A stretch of 8,345 bases of DNA from Clostridiales bacterium (GCA_003343815.1 QAKL01000091.1:1-8345), one strand, 5' to 3'. Shown: positions 1-6,905, counted from the stretch's first letter. Numbers and translations: made by a program. Notes: generated by a model from the letters alone, not told the origin.

Positions 1-395
1 TCCAGCGTTTCCATCCGCGCCAACGCCAGCCCAATTATCTCCTGACGATGACGGCTTTTGCAAGCCTCGCTCATCATTTGCTGTGTATGCTCATTGATAT
101 GCCTGACCTCAGGCAAGCGCCTGACCCATGCCGGAAAAGTTTCCAATTTTCTTTTCCACCGATCCAAATACCTTGCTCCCATGCACGTCTGATAATATGC
201 ACCTAACAATCCCTTTTGGCTATATTCAGGATAGAGATCGCTAAAAATCTGCCGCCAAGCTTTCAAATCATAGCGTTTCACCGTTTCTGCCTGAAAGCTG
301 AAATCAAGCAGTTCATCTATCTCAAGTGCAGGCAGATTTAATTTTTTTCGTATCGTCTCAAAAGCAGGCACGACCTGCATAGGCAGATAAATCAT
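1..395 (-). CDS. Hypothetical protein, N-terminal 131 residues (partial, runs off left edge)
   Basis: An open frame starts at ATG 393-395 on the minus strand and stays open to the window edge, giving 131 codons. The start is supported by a good ribosome binding site (GAGGTG, about 6 bases upstream). The visible protein begins MIYLPMQVVPAF. It is soluble-looking and rich in Arg, Lys, Glu, Leu and aromatic residues, with stretches that look helical (around residues 14-50 and 75-131). There is no signal peptide, membrane segment, Cys cluster or nucleotide-binding motif. I do not recognise the family and assign no function. It lies downstream of valS in the same direction but behind an intrinsic terminator, and I see no clear promoter of its own, so it may depend on read-through. 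Its Arg codons are mixed (AGG, AGA, CGG and CGA make up 8 of 12), which may mean low expression or a different origin. The coding call is firm; the identity is open. Confidence 0.8.
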   Translation of the reverse strand, partial: MIYLPMQVVPAFETIRKKLNLPALEIDELLDFSFQAETVKRYDLKAWRQIFSDLYPEYSQKGLLGAYYQTCMGARYLDRWKRKLETFPAWVRRLPEVRHINEHTQQMMSEACKSRHRQEIIGLALARMETL

Positions 396-436
396 CTTTT
401 TCACCTCTTTTTTCACAAAATTTTATATGTAGAAAT

Positions 437-459
437 CGGAATGTCTGGGAGACATTCCG
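437..459 (-). terminator. Intrinsic terminator downstream of valS
   Basis: A perfect 10-bp inverted repeat (437-446 with 450-459) encloses a 3-base loop, starting 8 bases after the valS stop codon. On the minus strand the hairpin is followed by ATTTCT and then AT-rich sequence, so the U-run is imperfect. The position directly after valS and before the next start codon supports a terminator, possibly a leaky one. Confidence 0.72.
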
Positions 460-467
460 GTTAATCT

Positions 468-3119
468 TTAGGCTTTATATTCCGCCAAACGCACTAAAAG
501 AGCTTCTTTGCTGGCTTGATATTTTACCAATTTTTCTTTTTCTTTCTCGATGACCTCGGCAGGTGCTTTGGCGACAAAGCCCTCGTTGGCTAATTTGCCC
601 TCGATACGCTTGATCTCACCCTCCATTTTGGTCAATTCTTTTTCCAATCGCGCAATTTCTTTATCCAAATCAATCAAACCTTTGAGCGGCAGATAGATTT
701 CGATACCGTGGACGACCGCCGTCGCTGCCTGGGTAGGTTTCGCAGCAAGCGTTTCCTCGACGCTCAGGCTCTCCGCACTGGCTAAGCTCAAAATATAATT
801 AGCACCGTCTTTCAGATAAACAGTGTATTCAGGGTTATTGGCACAAATGATAACCTCGGCTTTTTTGCCTAAAGGCACATTCATCTCGCTGCGCAGATTG
901 CGAATCGCGCGGATAACCTCGATCGTTAATTCCATTTGTTTGTCGATCTCCGCACTGATCAGACTTTCCTCCTGCTCGGGCCATTTTGCCAGCATAATCG
1001 TTTCGCCCTCATGCGGCAGATGCTGCCAAATTTCCTCGGTGATAAAGGGCATAAACGGATGTAAGAGCTCCATACTGCCGCGCAAAACCTCGACCAATGT
1101 TTTCTGCGCTGCATAGCGGCTTTCCTCTGTGTCTTTGCCATATAAACGCGGTTTGACCAACTCGATATACCAGTCGCAGAATTCGTTCCAGATAAATTCG
1201 TAAAGCACTCTGGCCGCCTCGCCCAACTCATAGCGGTCGAGCATTTCCGTCACTTGACGGCTTACCGCGCTATAGCGACTGATGATCCATTTATCTGCCG
1301 TCTCATACTGCGGCGCTAAGATACTGTCCGCTTGATAATCCTCTAAATTCATCAAAGAAAATCTTGCCGCATTCCAAATTTTATTGGCAAAATTTCGCGC
1401 CGACTCTAATCTCTCATCGCGATAGCGCAAATCATTACCCGGAGTATTGCCGGTGATTAACATAAAGCGCAGACTGTCCGCGCCGTATTCTTTGATAACT
1501 TTTAAAGGATCGACGCCGTTACCCAAAGATTTACTCATCTTGCGTCCTTGACTGTCCAAAACAAGCCCGTGAATAAAGACTTCTTTAAACGGCACCGAAC
1601 CTGTAAATTCCAACGCATCAAAGAGCATGCGTGCTACCCAGAAAAAGATGATATCGCGCCCCGTGACCAAGACGCTCGTCGGATAAAACATATCAAACTC
1701 AGGAGTTTTTTCCGGCCAGCCCATGGTTGAAAACGGCCATAAACCCGAGGAGAACCAAGTATCTAAAACATCCGGATCCTGATGCAGATGAGTCGAGCCG
1801 CATTTCGGGCAGACAGTCGGATCCTCCATCTCGCAGATGACCTCGCCGCAGTCCTCGCAATACCACACGGGAATACGATGTCCCCACCATAATTGGCGGG
1901 AAATACACCAGTCGCGGATATTTTCCAGCCAGCCTAAATAAATCTTTGTAAATCTCTCGGGGATAAATTTCACATCACCGTTTAATGCCGCCTGCATTGC
2001 GGGCTCTGCCAGAGGTTTCATTTTGACGAACCATTGCTTACTCACCAAAGGCTCAATAACCGTGTTGCAGCGATAGCAATGTCCAACCGAATTGGTATGA
2101 TCCTCGATTTTTACTAATACACCGCTTTTTTCAAAATCAGCGATTAATTTTTCGCGGCATTCATAACGGTCCAATCCCTCATAAATGCCCGCATTTTCGT
2201 TCATTTTGCCGTCTTTGTCGATAACGACGATTTCCGGCAGATGGTGTCTCTGCCCCATTTCAAAGTCATTGACATCATGCGAAGGCGTGATTTTGACCGC
2301 GCCGGTGCCGAACTCTCTTTCGACATATTCATCAGCGATAATCGGGATACGTCTTTCCACAACAGGCAAAATGACATTTTTGCCGATTAAATGTTTATAG
2401 CGCTCATCATCGGGATGTACCGCGACCGCCGTATCGCCGAACATCGTCTCCGGGCGAGTGGTAGCTATCTGGATATATTCCTCCGTCCCCTCGATAGGAT
2501 AGCGGAAGTAATAAATTTTGCCTTCATTCTCCACATGCTCGACCTCGATATCGGAAATAGTCGTATGGCAGTGCGGGCACCAGTTCACAATATAATTTCC
2601 CTGATAAATCAAGCCTTTTTTATAAAGTCTCACAAACGCCTCGCGCACTGCTTTAGAGCAGCCCTCATCCATCGTGAAGCGCTCTTTATCCCAGTCGCAG
2701 GATGAGCCTAATTTGCGAAGCTGAGTGGTAATCGTATTGCCGTATTCTTCTTTCCACGCCCAGGCACGCTCCAAAAATTTCTCACGACCCAATTCGTAGC
2801 GATCGGTGCCCTCTTTGCGTAATTGTGCCTCGACTTTGGCTTGAGTAGCGATACCTGCGTGGTCGGTACCCGGCACCCACAAGGTATTATAACCCTGCAT
2901 TCTTTTATAGCGGGTCAGGATATCCTGCAGGGTATTATCCATAGCATGTCCCATATGGAGCATACCGGTGACATTCGGCGGCGGCATGACGATCGAAAAC
3001 GCCGGCTTACCCTCCTCCATTTTCGCGGAGAAAAACTTGCTTTCCTCCCACCATTTATACCATTTTTCTTCTACACTTTGCGGATCGTAAACCTTTGAGA
3101 GATTTTTGCTCTCCTCCAT
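468..3119 (-). CDS. valS: Valyl-tRNA synthetase
   Basis: This 883-residue cytoplasmic class I synthetase attaches valine to tRNA-Val and edits mischarged threonine. Visible features, in order: the HIGH-type motif HMGH (residues 55-58) in a Rossmann core; WCPHC (180-184), the first of several Cys pairs; the CP1 editing domain with TTRPET (220-225) and HDVNDFEMG (281-289); Cys pairs at 348/351, 421/424 and 437/440, likely metal sites; RDWCISRQLWWG (402-413); KMSKS (527-531); an anticodon-binding helical domain (about 615-770); and a C-terminal coiled-coil arm (about 815-883) rich in Glu and Lys. The length is typical of bacterial ValRS. An in-frame GTG at 3126-3128 would add three residues, but it overlaps the ribosome binding site. 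The ATG at 3117-3119 sits 8 bases after AAGGAG and is preferred. Expression is controlled by the T-box leader just upstream. Nothing appears truncated. Confidence 0.98.
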   Translation of the reverse strand: MEESKNLSKVYDPQSVEEKWYKWWEESKFFSAKMEEGKPAFSIVMPPPNVTGMLHMGHAMDNTLQDILTRYKRMQGYNTLWVPGTDHAGIATQAKVEAQLRKEGTDRYELGREKFLERAWAWKEEYGNTITTQLRKLGSSCDWDKERFTMDEGCSKAVREAFVRLYKKGLIYQGNYIVNWCPHCHTTISDIEVEHVENEGKIYYFRYPIEGTEEYIQIATTRPETMFGDTAVAVHPDDERYKHLIGKNVILPVVERRIPIIADEYVEREFGTGAVKITPSHDVNDFEMGQRHHLPEIVVIDKDGKMNENAGIYEGLDRYECREKLIADFEKSGVLVKIEDHTNSVGHCYRCNTVIEPLVSKQWFVKMKPLAEPAMQAALNGDVKFIPERFTKIYLGWLENIRDWCISRQLWWGHRIPVWYCEDCGEVICEMEDPTVCPKCGSTHLHQDPDVLDTWFSSGLWPFSTMGWPEKTPEFDMFYPTSVLVTGRDIIFFWVARMLFDALEFTGSVPFKEVFIHGLVLDSQGRKMSKSLGNGVDPLKVIKEYGADSLRFMLITGNTPGNDLRYRDERLESARNFANKIWNAARFSLMNLEDYQADSILAPQYETADKWIISRYSAVSRQVTEMLDRYELGEAARVLYEFIWNEFCDWYIELVKPRLYGKDTEESRYAAQKTLVEVLRGSMELLHPFMPFITEEIWQHLPHEGETIMLAKWPEQEESLISAEIDKQMELTIEVIRAIRNLRSEMNVPLGKKAEVIICANNPEYTVYLKDGANYILSLASAESLSVEETLAAKPTQAATAVVHGIEIYLPLKGLIDLDKEIARLEKELTKMEGEIKRIEGKLANEGFVAKAPAEVIEKEKEKLVKYQASKEALLVRLAEYKA

Positions 3120-3127
3120 GTAATTCA

Positions 3128-3133
3128 CTCCTT
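3128..3133 (-). promoter_or_regulatory. Ribosome binding site deciding the valS start
   Basis: AAGGAG on the minus strand lies 8 bases before the ATG at 3119. It overlaps the upstream in-frame GTG (3126-3128), which rules that codon out as the likely start. Confidence 0.85.
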
Positions 3134-3140
3134 TTTTAAT

Positions 3141-3178
3141 AAAAAAAGCGCTTTCATCCTCATAAAGGACGAAAGCGC
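3141..3178 (-). terminator. T-box regulated terminator (leader attenuator)
   Basis: A 12-bp stem (3148-3159 with 3167-3178, one G-U pair, 7-base loop) is followed on the minus strand by seven U residues (3147-3141). Its 5' arm holds the bases needed for the antiterminator, so the two folds are mutually exclusive. It lies just before the valS ribosome binding site, as expected for transcriptional control of valS. Confidence 0.95.
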
Positions 3179-3375
3179 ATACTTCCGTGGTACCACCTTA
3201 ATTCCGTAAAACGGCTCTCTCGGCTGTAACGGGCTTTCCCGGTGAAATCTACTAATTTCAATCTCACGCCTTGCAAGCGACATTCGACCGCGACCCCATC
3301 AAAGACCTCTCAGCGCGCCGAAACGCAGTCTTTTTCTCTTTCATGATCCACGATTTACTCCTCTTGTTCACAGGC
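3141..3375 (-). ncRNA. T-box leader riboswitch, tRNA-Val specific (GUC specifier)
   Basis: This 5' leader of valS should sense uncharged tRNA-Val and permit read-through into valS. The conserved T-box sequence AAGGTGGTACCACGG is at 3185-3199. The antiterminator pairs AAGG (3196-3199) with CCTT (3165-3168), and CGGAAG with CTTTCG, leaving the bulge that binds the tRNA acceptor end. Stem I starts at about 3375 with GCCT/AGGC and CAAG/CTTG pairings, followed by an AGTA element on the 5' side of the specifier loop. The 3' side reads GAAT-GTC-GCT, which places the specifier codon GUC (Val) at 3279-3281. A small CGGG/CCCG hairpin and a CCCGTTA..GCCGAGAG segment match the usual region between Stem I and the T-box. 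The valine specificity is inferred from this alignment by eye, and agrees with the downstream gene. Confidence 0.95.
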
Positions 3376-3382
3376 TTTAACT

Positions 3383-3417
3383 ATTATAAAATAGCATACA
3401 ATCACATATTTTGTCAA
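3383..3417 (-). promoter_or_regulatory. Promoter of the valS T-box transcript
   Basis: A perfect -35 TTGACA (3412-3417) is followed after 18 bases by TATTTT (3388-3393). It is also followed after 23 bases by TATAAT (3383-3388), a better match but too far from this -35. Either -10 would place the RNA start about 3376-3382, immediately before T-box Stem I. Confidence 0.75.
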
Positions 3418-3460
3418 GTAGCAAGCGTTATTTTTATAAAGAAAGTTTAAAAATTAAGCC

Positions 3461-4702
3461 TTACTCCCCCAGCACATCCAGCAGCATTTTTAAACTCGCT
3501 GCTTTTTCCCCTGCCAGCATAATCTTAAAGTCGCTGAATTTATCGTAAAGCGGCTTGCGCTCTTTAAAAAGCTCTGACAGATCTTTGCTTTGCGAGATAG
3601 GACGTCCCTCTGTCGCCAAACCTGTGATATCGCGCTCTAAAGCGATAATAATGCCGTTTTGCTTTAGCGGAAAATAGTTTTCCGCGCGTGTCACCACACC
3701 GCCGCCGGTCGAGATAACGATGCCGCTTTTTTTTCCTACTTCCGTTACCAACTCATGCTCCAGCTCGCGAAAGCGTGCCTCGCCCTCTATGGGGATGATC
3801 TCTGCCGGAGTTCTTCCAAATGCAGGCTTAAACAAATCATCTATCTCCACACATTTGCGGCATAGTTTTTCGGCTAATAATTTTGCCTGCGTGCTTTTGC
3901 CCGAGCCGGGCATCCCGATTAGAACAACATTTTGCTGTTTTTTATAAAGCCAAGCCGCAGTTTTATCCCATACTTCCAATGGGATACTTTCTCCCGTCCA
4001 GATTTCGCAGGCTCTTACTGCCTGCCCTACCAGCATATCCAGCCCGCCTACCGCCGTAATATCTAATTCCAATGCCTCCAGCACCAAGCGCGTCCTTAGC
4101 GGATTATAAATAATATCCACCACCGCCTCGGCTTTGGTGAAATATTTTAAATCCAGCAAACTTTCGCCGTTATGAGGATACATACCCACAGGAGTCGTAT
4201 TGACGATGACCTCCGCGTCATAGTGCTGTGCGATATTTTCATAATTATTTTCGACTTTACGCGAGATCGTAACGATTTCCGATGCGCCCTCGTTTTTTAA
4301 AACCTCACGCACAGGAGCCGCCGCGCCGCCGTTACCCAAAACAATCGCTTTTTTGCCGCAAACATCAATACCGTTTTTGTGCAGCAAATACAAAAAACCG
4401 TCATAGTCGGTATTATAGCCTATAAGCTTGCCGTTTTCGTTTTTAATGGTATTAATCGCGCCGATCGCCTCTGCTTTCGGATCAATTTCATCTAAAAACG
4501 CCAACACGTCTTTTTTATAGGGGATTGTCACATTTAAGCCGTCAAAATTTTTCGCCGTGATAAATTCTGCCAGATTTTCTTTAGCGACTTCATACAATTT
4601 ATATTCGTAATCCGCCAATTTTTGATGAATCAACGGTGAAAAACTATGCCCCAACTTTTCCCCCAAAAGCCCCATTTTAAAATTTTCAAATCCTTTAATC
4701 AT
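3461..4702 (-). CDS. aroE-aroK: Fused shikimate dehydrogenase - shikimate kinase
   Basis: This 413-residue fusion covers two consecutive steps of the shikimate pathway: reduction of 3-dehydroshikimate with NADPH, then ATP-dependent phosphorylation to shikimate 3-phosphate. The AroE part (about 10-252) shows GHSFSP (18-23), NVTIPYK with the likely catalytic Lys63, GAIN (81-84), NTD with Asp99, the dinucleotide-binding loop LGNGGAAAP (122-130), NTTPVGM (168-174) and GGLDMLVGQA (219-228). The AroK part (about 258-413) shows Walker A GMPGSGKST (263-271), EIDD (286-289), Arg312 in GEARFRELE, the GGG loop (333-335), GRP with Arg367 in the lid, and RKPLY with Arg382. In the usual DxD pair the first Asp is replaced by Glu286. 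Both halves look complete and the linker is short. The start at 4700-4702 lies 4 bases after the chorismate mutase stop and has only a weak ribosome binding site, which suggests translational coupling. Met10 (codon at 4673-4675) is an alternative start. No clear terminator follows, so some transcripts may continue into the valS leader. Confidence 0.96.
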   Translation of the reverse strand: MIKGFENFKMGLLGEKLGHSFSPLIHQKLADYEYKLYEVAKENLAEFITAKNFDGLNVTIPYKKDVLAFLDEIDPKAEAIGAINTIKNENGKLIGYNTDYDGFLYLLHKNGIDVCGKKAIVLGNGGAAAPVREVLKNEGASEIVTISRKVENNYENIAQHYDAEVIVNTTPVGMYPHNGESLLDLKYFTKAEAVVDIIYNPLRTRLVLEALELDITAVGGLDMLVGQAVRACEIWTGESIPLEVWDKTAAWLYKKQQNVVLIGMPGSGKSTQAKLLAEKLCRKCVEIDDLFKPAFGRTPAEIIPIEGEARFRELEHELVTEVGKKSGIVISTGGGVVTRAENYFPLKQNGIIIALERDITGLATEGRPISQSKDLSELFKERKPLYDKFSDFKIMLAGEKAASLKMLLDVLGE

Positions 4703-4706
4703 CTTC

Positions 4707-4979
4707 TCACTTACTTTCTAAAATTTCGCTTTGATAATTCCGTGACTCCTCTAAAATCCGCTCGTATATTTTTAAAATATATCCGGCGTATTCCTCGCCC
4801 GCTAAATCCTTAATTTTATTCAACAATGCCTGCTCTCTCGAGGAGTCTAAAACAGGCATTTCTTTAGTCCGCTTATACTCAGCTACCTCAGCTGCCAAAC
4901 TCATACGCTTGCAAAAAAGCGGTACCAAAATGCGATCCACCTGATCTATCTCTGTCCGCAGTTCTTTTAAGTCACGCAT
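4707..4979 (-). CDS. aroQ: Chorismate mutase, AroQ class (monofunctional)
   Basis: This 90-residue all-helical protein should convert chorismate to prephenate, the branch toward phenylalanine and tyrosine. It matches the AroQ fold: an N-terminal helix LKELRTEIDQVDRILVPLF carrying the conserved Arg, then KRMSLAAEVAEYK with a further Arg and Lys of the active-site set, then SREQALLNKI before the last helix. The length fits a free-standing AroQ domain, and no dehydratase, dehydrogenase or DAHP synthase domain is attached. The ATG at 4977-4979 is chosen because it follows AAGGAG by 8 bases. An in-frame GTG at 4986-4988 overlaps that site. The gene leads a two-gene unit with the AroE-AroK fusion, consistent with shared control of aromatic synthesis. 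Chorismate mutases of this type are easy to confuse with isochorismate-pyruvate lyase, but the shikimate neighbour favours the mutase. Confidence 0.92.
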   Translation of the reverse strand: MRDLKELRTEIDQVDRILVPLFCKRMSLAAEVAEYKRTKEMPVLDSSREQALLNKIKDLAGEEYAGYILKIYERILEESRNYQSEILESK

Positions 4980-4987
4980 TTTATTCA

Positions 4988-4993
4988 CTCCTT
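4988..4993 (-). promoter_or_regulatory. Ribosome binding site deciding the chorismate mutase start
   Basis: AAGGAG on the minus strand lies 8 bases before the ATG at 4979. It overlaps the alternative GTG codon at 4986-4988. A small 6-bp hairpin (TTAAAC/GTTTAA, 4993-5008) abuts it upstream; any effect on translation is speculative. Confidence 0.82.
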
Positions 4994-5010
4994 AAACCTT
5001 TGTTTAAAAA

Positions 5011-5040
5011 ATTATAAATTATTCTCTGCCTTTTTGTCAA
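5011..5040 (-). promoter_or_regulatory. Promoter of the aroQ / aroE-aroK unit
   Basis: A perfect -35 TTGACA (5035-5040) and a perfect -10 TATAAT (5011-5016) are separated by 18 bases, giving an expected start near 5004. A/T tracts lie just upstream (5054-5068) and could act as an UP element. No T-box, operator or leader peptide is visible in the short 5' region. Confidence 0.85.
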
Positions 5041-5072
5041 TAAATACCCACAGTTTTTTTACAAAAAAGGGC

Positions 5073-5101
5073 TTGTCATGGCGCGTTCTTTGGAGTACAA
5101 T
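5073..5101 (+). promoter_or_regulatory. Promoter of uppP
   Basis: A -35 TTGTCA (5073-5078) and a -10 TACAAT (5096-5101) are separated by 17 bases, each one mismatch from consensus. The expected RNA start is about 5108, leaving a roughly 30-base leader before the uppP ATG. It faces away from the aroQ promoter, with 32 bases between the two -35 boxes. Confidence 0.75.
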
Positions 5102-5139
5102 ATCACATAGACCAATTTTTTCTAAGTGAGGTTAAAAAA

Positions 5140-5955
5140 ATGTATTTTCTTGAGGTTTTAAAAGTTATCTTTTTAGGTATCGTCCAAGGCATCACCGAGT
5201 GGCTGCCCATCAGCAGCACCGGGCATATGATTTTGGTTGACGAATTCCTAAAGCTCCAACAAAGCGATATCTTTGTCAGCACATTTTTGGTAGTTGTTCA
5301 GTTCGGCTCGATTTTAGCCGTAATTTTGCTTTATTTCCGCAAACTCAATCCTTACGCCAAAGGTAACTCAATCATTGAAAGACGCGAAACATTCTCTTTA
5401 TGGGGCAAAGTATTAGTCGGTATCATCCCTGCCGGAGTTTTGGGAGTTTTATTTAACGATCAAATCGATGCGTTATTTTTTAACGCCAAAACCGTCGCCA
5501 CAACTTTGATCATTTACGGTATTTTATTTATCGTAGTCGAGCGTTTTCGTCCGACACCAAGGATTAATTCTTTTAGCGAGCTCAAATATTCGACGATCAT
5601 CATGATCGGATTTTTCCAAGCTTTGGCGATGATTCCCGGCACTTCCCGCTCCGGCGCTACCATTATCGGAGCGATGATTTTGGGCACTTCGCGCACCGTC
5701 GCCGCCGAATTCTCTTTCTTTTTGGCGATTCCGACCATGCTCGGCGCAAGCGCCTTAAAGCTGTTAAAAGCAGGTCTGGCGTTTAGTGCGGCCGAGTGGA
5801 GCTTATTATTTATCGGCGCTTTTGTCGCTTTCATCGTTTCCATTTTTGCCATCAAATTTTTAATGCGCTATATCCAAACCCATGATTTCAAAGTATTCGG
5901 TTACTACCGCATTGTTTTGGGCTTAATCGTTTTAGGATATTTCTATTTGTTTTAA
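5140..5955 (+). CDS. uppP: Undecaprenyl-diphosphate phosphatase
   Basis: This 271-residue integral membrane protein of the BacA/UppP family removes a phosphate from undecaprenyl pyrophosphate. This returns the lipid carrier to peptidoglycan and other envelope polymer synthesis, and extra copies are known to raise bacitracin tolerance. The two family signatures are present: QGITEWLPISSTGH (16-29), with the (E/Q)xxxE motif (Gln16, Glu20) and His29, and PGTSRSGAT (166-174) with the catalytic-type Arg170. Hydrophobic segments lie at about 3-20, 45-65, 88-105, 117-133, 150-165, 188-207, 220-240 and 254-270, as expected for the family. The ATG follows GTGAGG by about 8 bases. The gene has its own promoter and terminator, so it is probably monocistronic or only loosely linked to psd. 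Confidence 0.97.
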   Translation: MYFLEVLKVIFLGIVQGITEWLPISSTGHMILVDEFLKLQQSDIFVSTFLVVVQFGSILAVILLYFRKLNPYAKGNSIIERRETFSLWGKVLVGIIPAGVLGVLFNDQIDALFFNAKTVATTLIIYGILFIVVERFRPTPRINSFSELKYSTIIMIGFFQALAMIPGTSRSGATIIGAMILGTSRTVAAEFSFFLAIPTMLGASALKLLKAGLAFSAAEWSLLFIGAFVAFIVSIFAIKFLMRYIQTHDFKVFGYYRIVLGLIVLGYFYLF

Positions 5956-5981
5956 TTTTTATCAAAATTTACACCGAAGTA

Positions 5982-6012
5982 AAGCTGCGCGTTTTACGGC
6001 GTGGCTTTTTTT
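5982..6012 (+). terminator. Intrinsic terminator after uppP
   Basis: A 9-bp stem (5982-5990 with 5999-6007, two G-U pairs, 8-base loop) runs into a T-run at 6006-6012. It lies 26 bases after the uppP stop codon and 33 bases before the psd start. The G-U pairs make it weaker than the hairpin after psd. Confidence 0.82.
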
Positions 6013-6034
6013 ATGTCTTTCAACTGCTATTCTC

Positions 6035-6039
6035 GGAGG
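6035..6039 (+). promoter_or_regulatory. Ribosome binding site deciding the psd start
   Basis: GGAGG lies 6 bases before the ATG at 6046-6048. This sets the psd start there and not at the upstream in-frame GTG (6001). Confidence 0.88.
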
Positions 6040-6045
6040 TTTATT

Positions 6046-6861
6046 ATGTCGTCTACCGAAAGTCCTGCTATCCGTTTTTTATACAATACGCGCCTCGGGC
6101 GGCTCATGCTCAAAGCGCTCGTCCGCCCGCAATTCTCTAAAATTGCATATGCGTATCTGTCCTCGCCGCTTTCTTGGTGGCTGATCAATTATTATATCAG
6201 AAAGCATGATATAAACATGAGCGAGTATCCATCTGAAAAATATCGTTCGTTTAACGATTTTTTCACCAGAAAGCGAGCTTTTTCGATTCCCGAGCATGCT
6301 GATAATCTTTTTATCGCGCCCTGTGACGGCTTTTTGTCCGTACACGAAATCTCTGATGAACGGACATTTTTTATCAAGCTCGCCCGGTATAACCTCGACT
6401 CGCTTTTAAAAGATTCCGAGCTTTCCCAAAAATACCAAAACGGCTGCTGCTTGATTTTCCGCTTGGCACCGCATAATTATCATCGCTATATTTTTATCGA
6501 CGACGGTGAAATTGTAAAAACTCGTGCCATAGACGGCGTCCTTCACTGTGTCCGCCCGGAGATCTGCACTAATCTGCCCGTATATGTGCAAAACGTGCGT
6601 GAATATGCTTTAATCAAAAGCGAGCATTTCGGCGATATTATCCAAATGGAAATCGGCGCGCTTTTAGTCGGCCGCATCTGCAATCATTTTTCCCAAGGCA
6701 CGGTTCGTAAATTCACCGAAAAAGGCTATTTCGAATTCGGCGGCTCAACGATCTTACTTTTAATCGAAAAAGACCGTTTGCTTTTGGCTGACGAAATTAA
6801 ATCGGCAAAAAATCACGAAATACCCGTTCGCTCCGGACAAATTCTCGGTAAAAAAGCTTAA
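6046..6861 (+). CDS. psd: Phosphatidylserine decarboxylase proenzyme
   Basis: This 271-residue precursor should decarboxylate phosphatidylserine to phosphatidylethanolamine at the membrane. The pyruvoyl cofactor forms by self-cleavage at the GGST motif (232-235), between Gly233 and Ser234, giving a large beta chain and a small alpha chain of about 38 residues. Other family landmarks are the FNDFFTRK segment (69-76), APCDG with Asp94, LAPHNYHRY (140-148) with the likely catalytic His146, and GALLVGRI (204-211). Asp, His and Ser of the self-processing triad are therefore all present. GGST in place of LGST is common in the Bacillota-type branch. The start at 6046 follows GGAGG by 6 bases. A longer frame from GTG at 6001 is rejected because it begins inside the terminator hairpin. 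No phosphatidylserine synthase gene is visible in the window. Confidence 0.96.
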   Translation: MSSTESPAIRFLYNTRLGRLMLKALVRPQFSKIAYAYLSSPLSWWLINYYIRKHDINMSEYPSEKYRSFNDFFTRKRAFSIPEHADNLFIAPCDGFLSVHEISDERTFFIKLARYNLDSLLKDSELSQKYQNGCCLIFRLAPHNYHRYIFIDDGEIVKTRAIDGVLHCVRPEICTNLPVYVQNVREYALIKSEHFGDIIQMEIGALLVGRICNHFSQGTVRKFTEKGYFEFGGSTILLLIEKDRLLLADEIKSAKNHEIPVRSGQILGKKA

Positions 6862-6870
6862 ATTACTGCA

Positions 6871-6905
6871 AAAACACTGCTTTTAAAGCAGTGTTTTTTA
6901 TTTTT
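6871..6905 (+). terminator. Intrinsic terminator after psd
   Basis: A perfect 10-bp stem (6871-6880 with 6888-6897, 7-base loop) is followed by an almost unbroken T-run (6894-6899 and 6901-6905). It starts 9 bases after the psd stop. The A-run on its left side means it could also work on the minus strand, although no minus-strand gene ends here. Confidence 0.92.

Noticed and set aside
823..2705. Several plus-strand open frames of 60-104 codons opposite valS (for example 823-1116, 1548-1730, 2185-2400, 2391-2705)
   Set aside because: They are antisense shadows of a highly conserved valS frame, with no convincing ribosome binding sites or recognisable protein features.
2823..3098. Plus-strand open frame of 91 codons opposite the valS 5' end
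   Set aside because: It lies wholly antisense to the conserved HMGH region of ValRS and has no independent support.
3421..3460. Terminator after aroE-aroK
   Set aside because: The stretch is AT-rich but shows no stem stable enough to call, so read-through to the valS leader remains possible.
5514..5855. Minus-strand open frame of 113 codons inside uppP
   Set aside because: It is antisense to the conserved catalytic half of UppP, and its low-complexity composition mirrors a membrane protein read backwards.
6001..6045. Longer psd start from GTG at 6001
   Set aside because: The codon falls inside the terminator hairpin and has no ribosome binding site, whereas the ATG at 6046 has GGAGG at ideal spacing.
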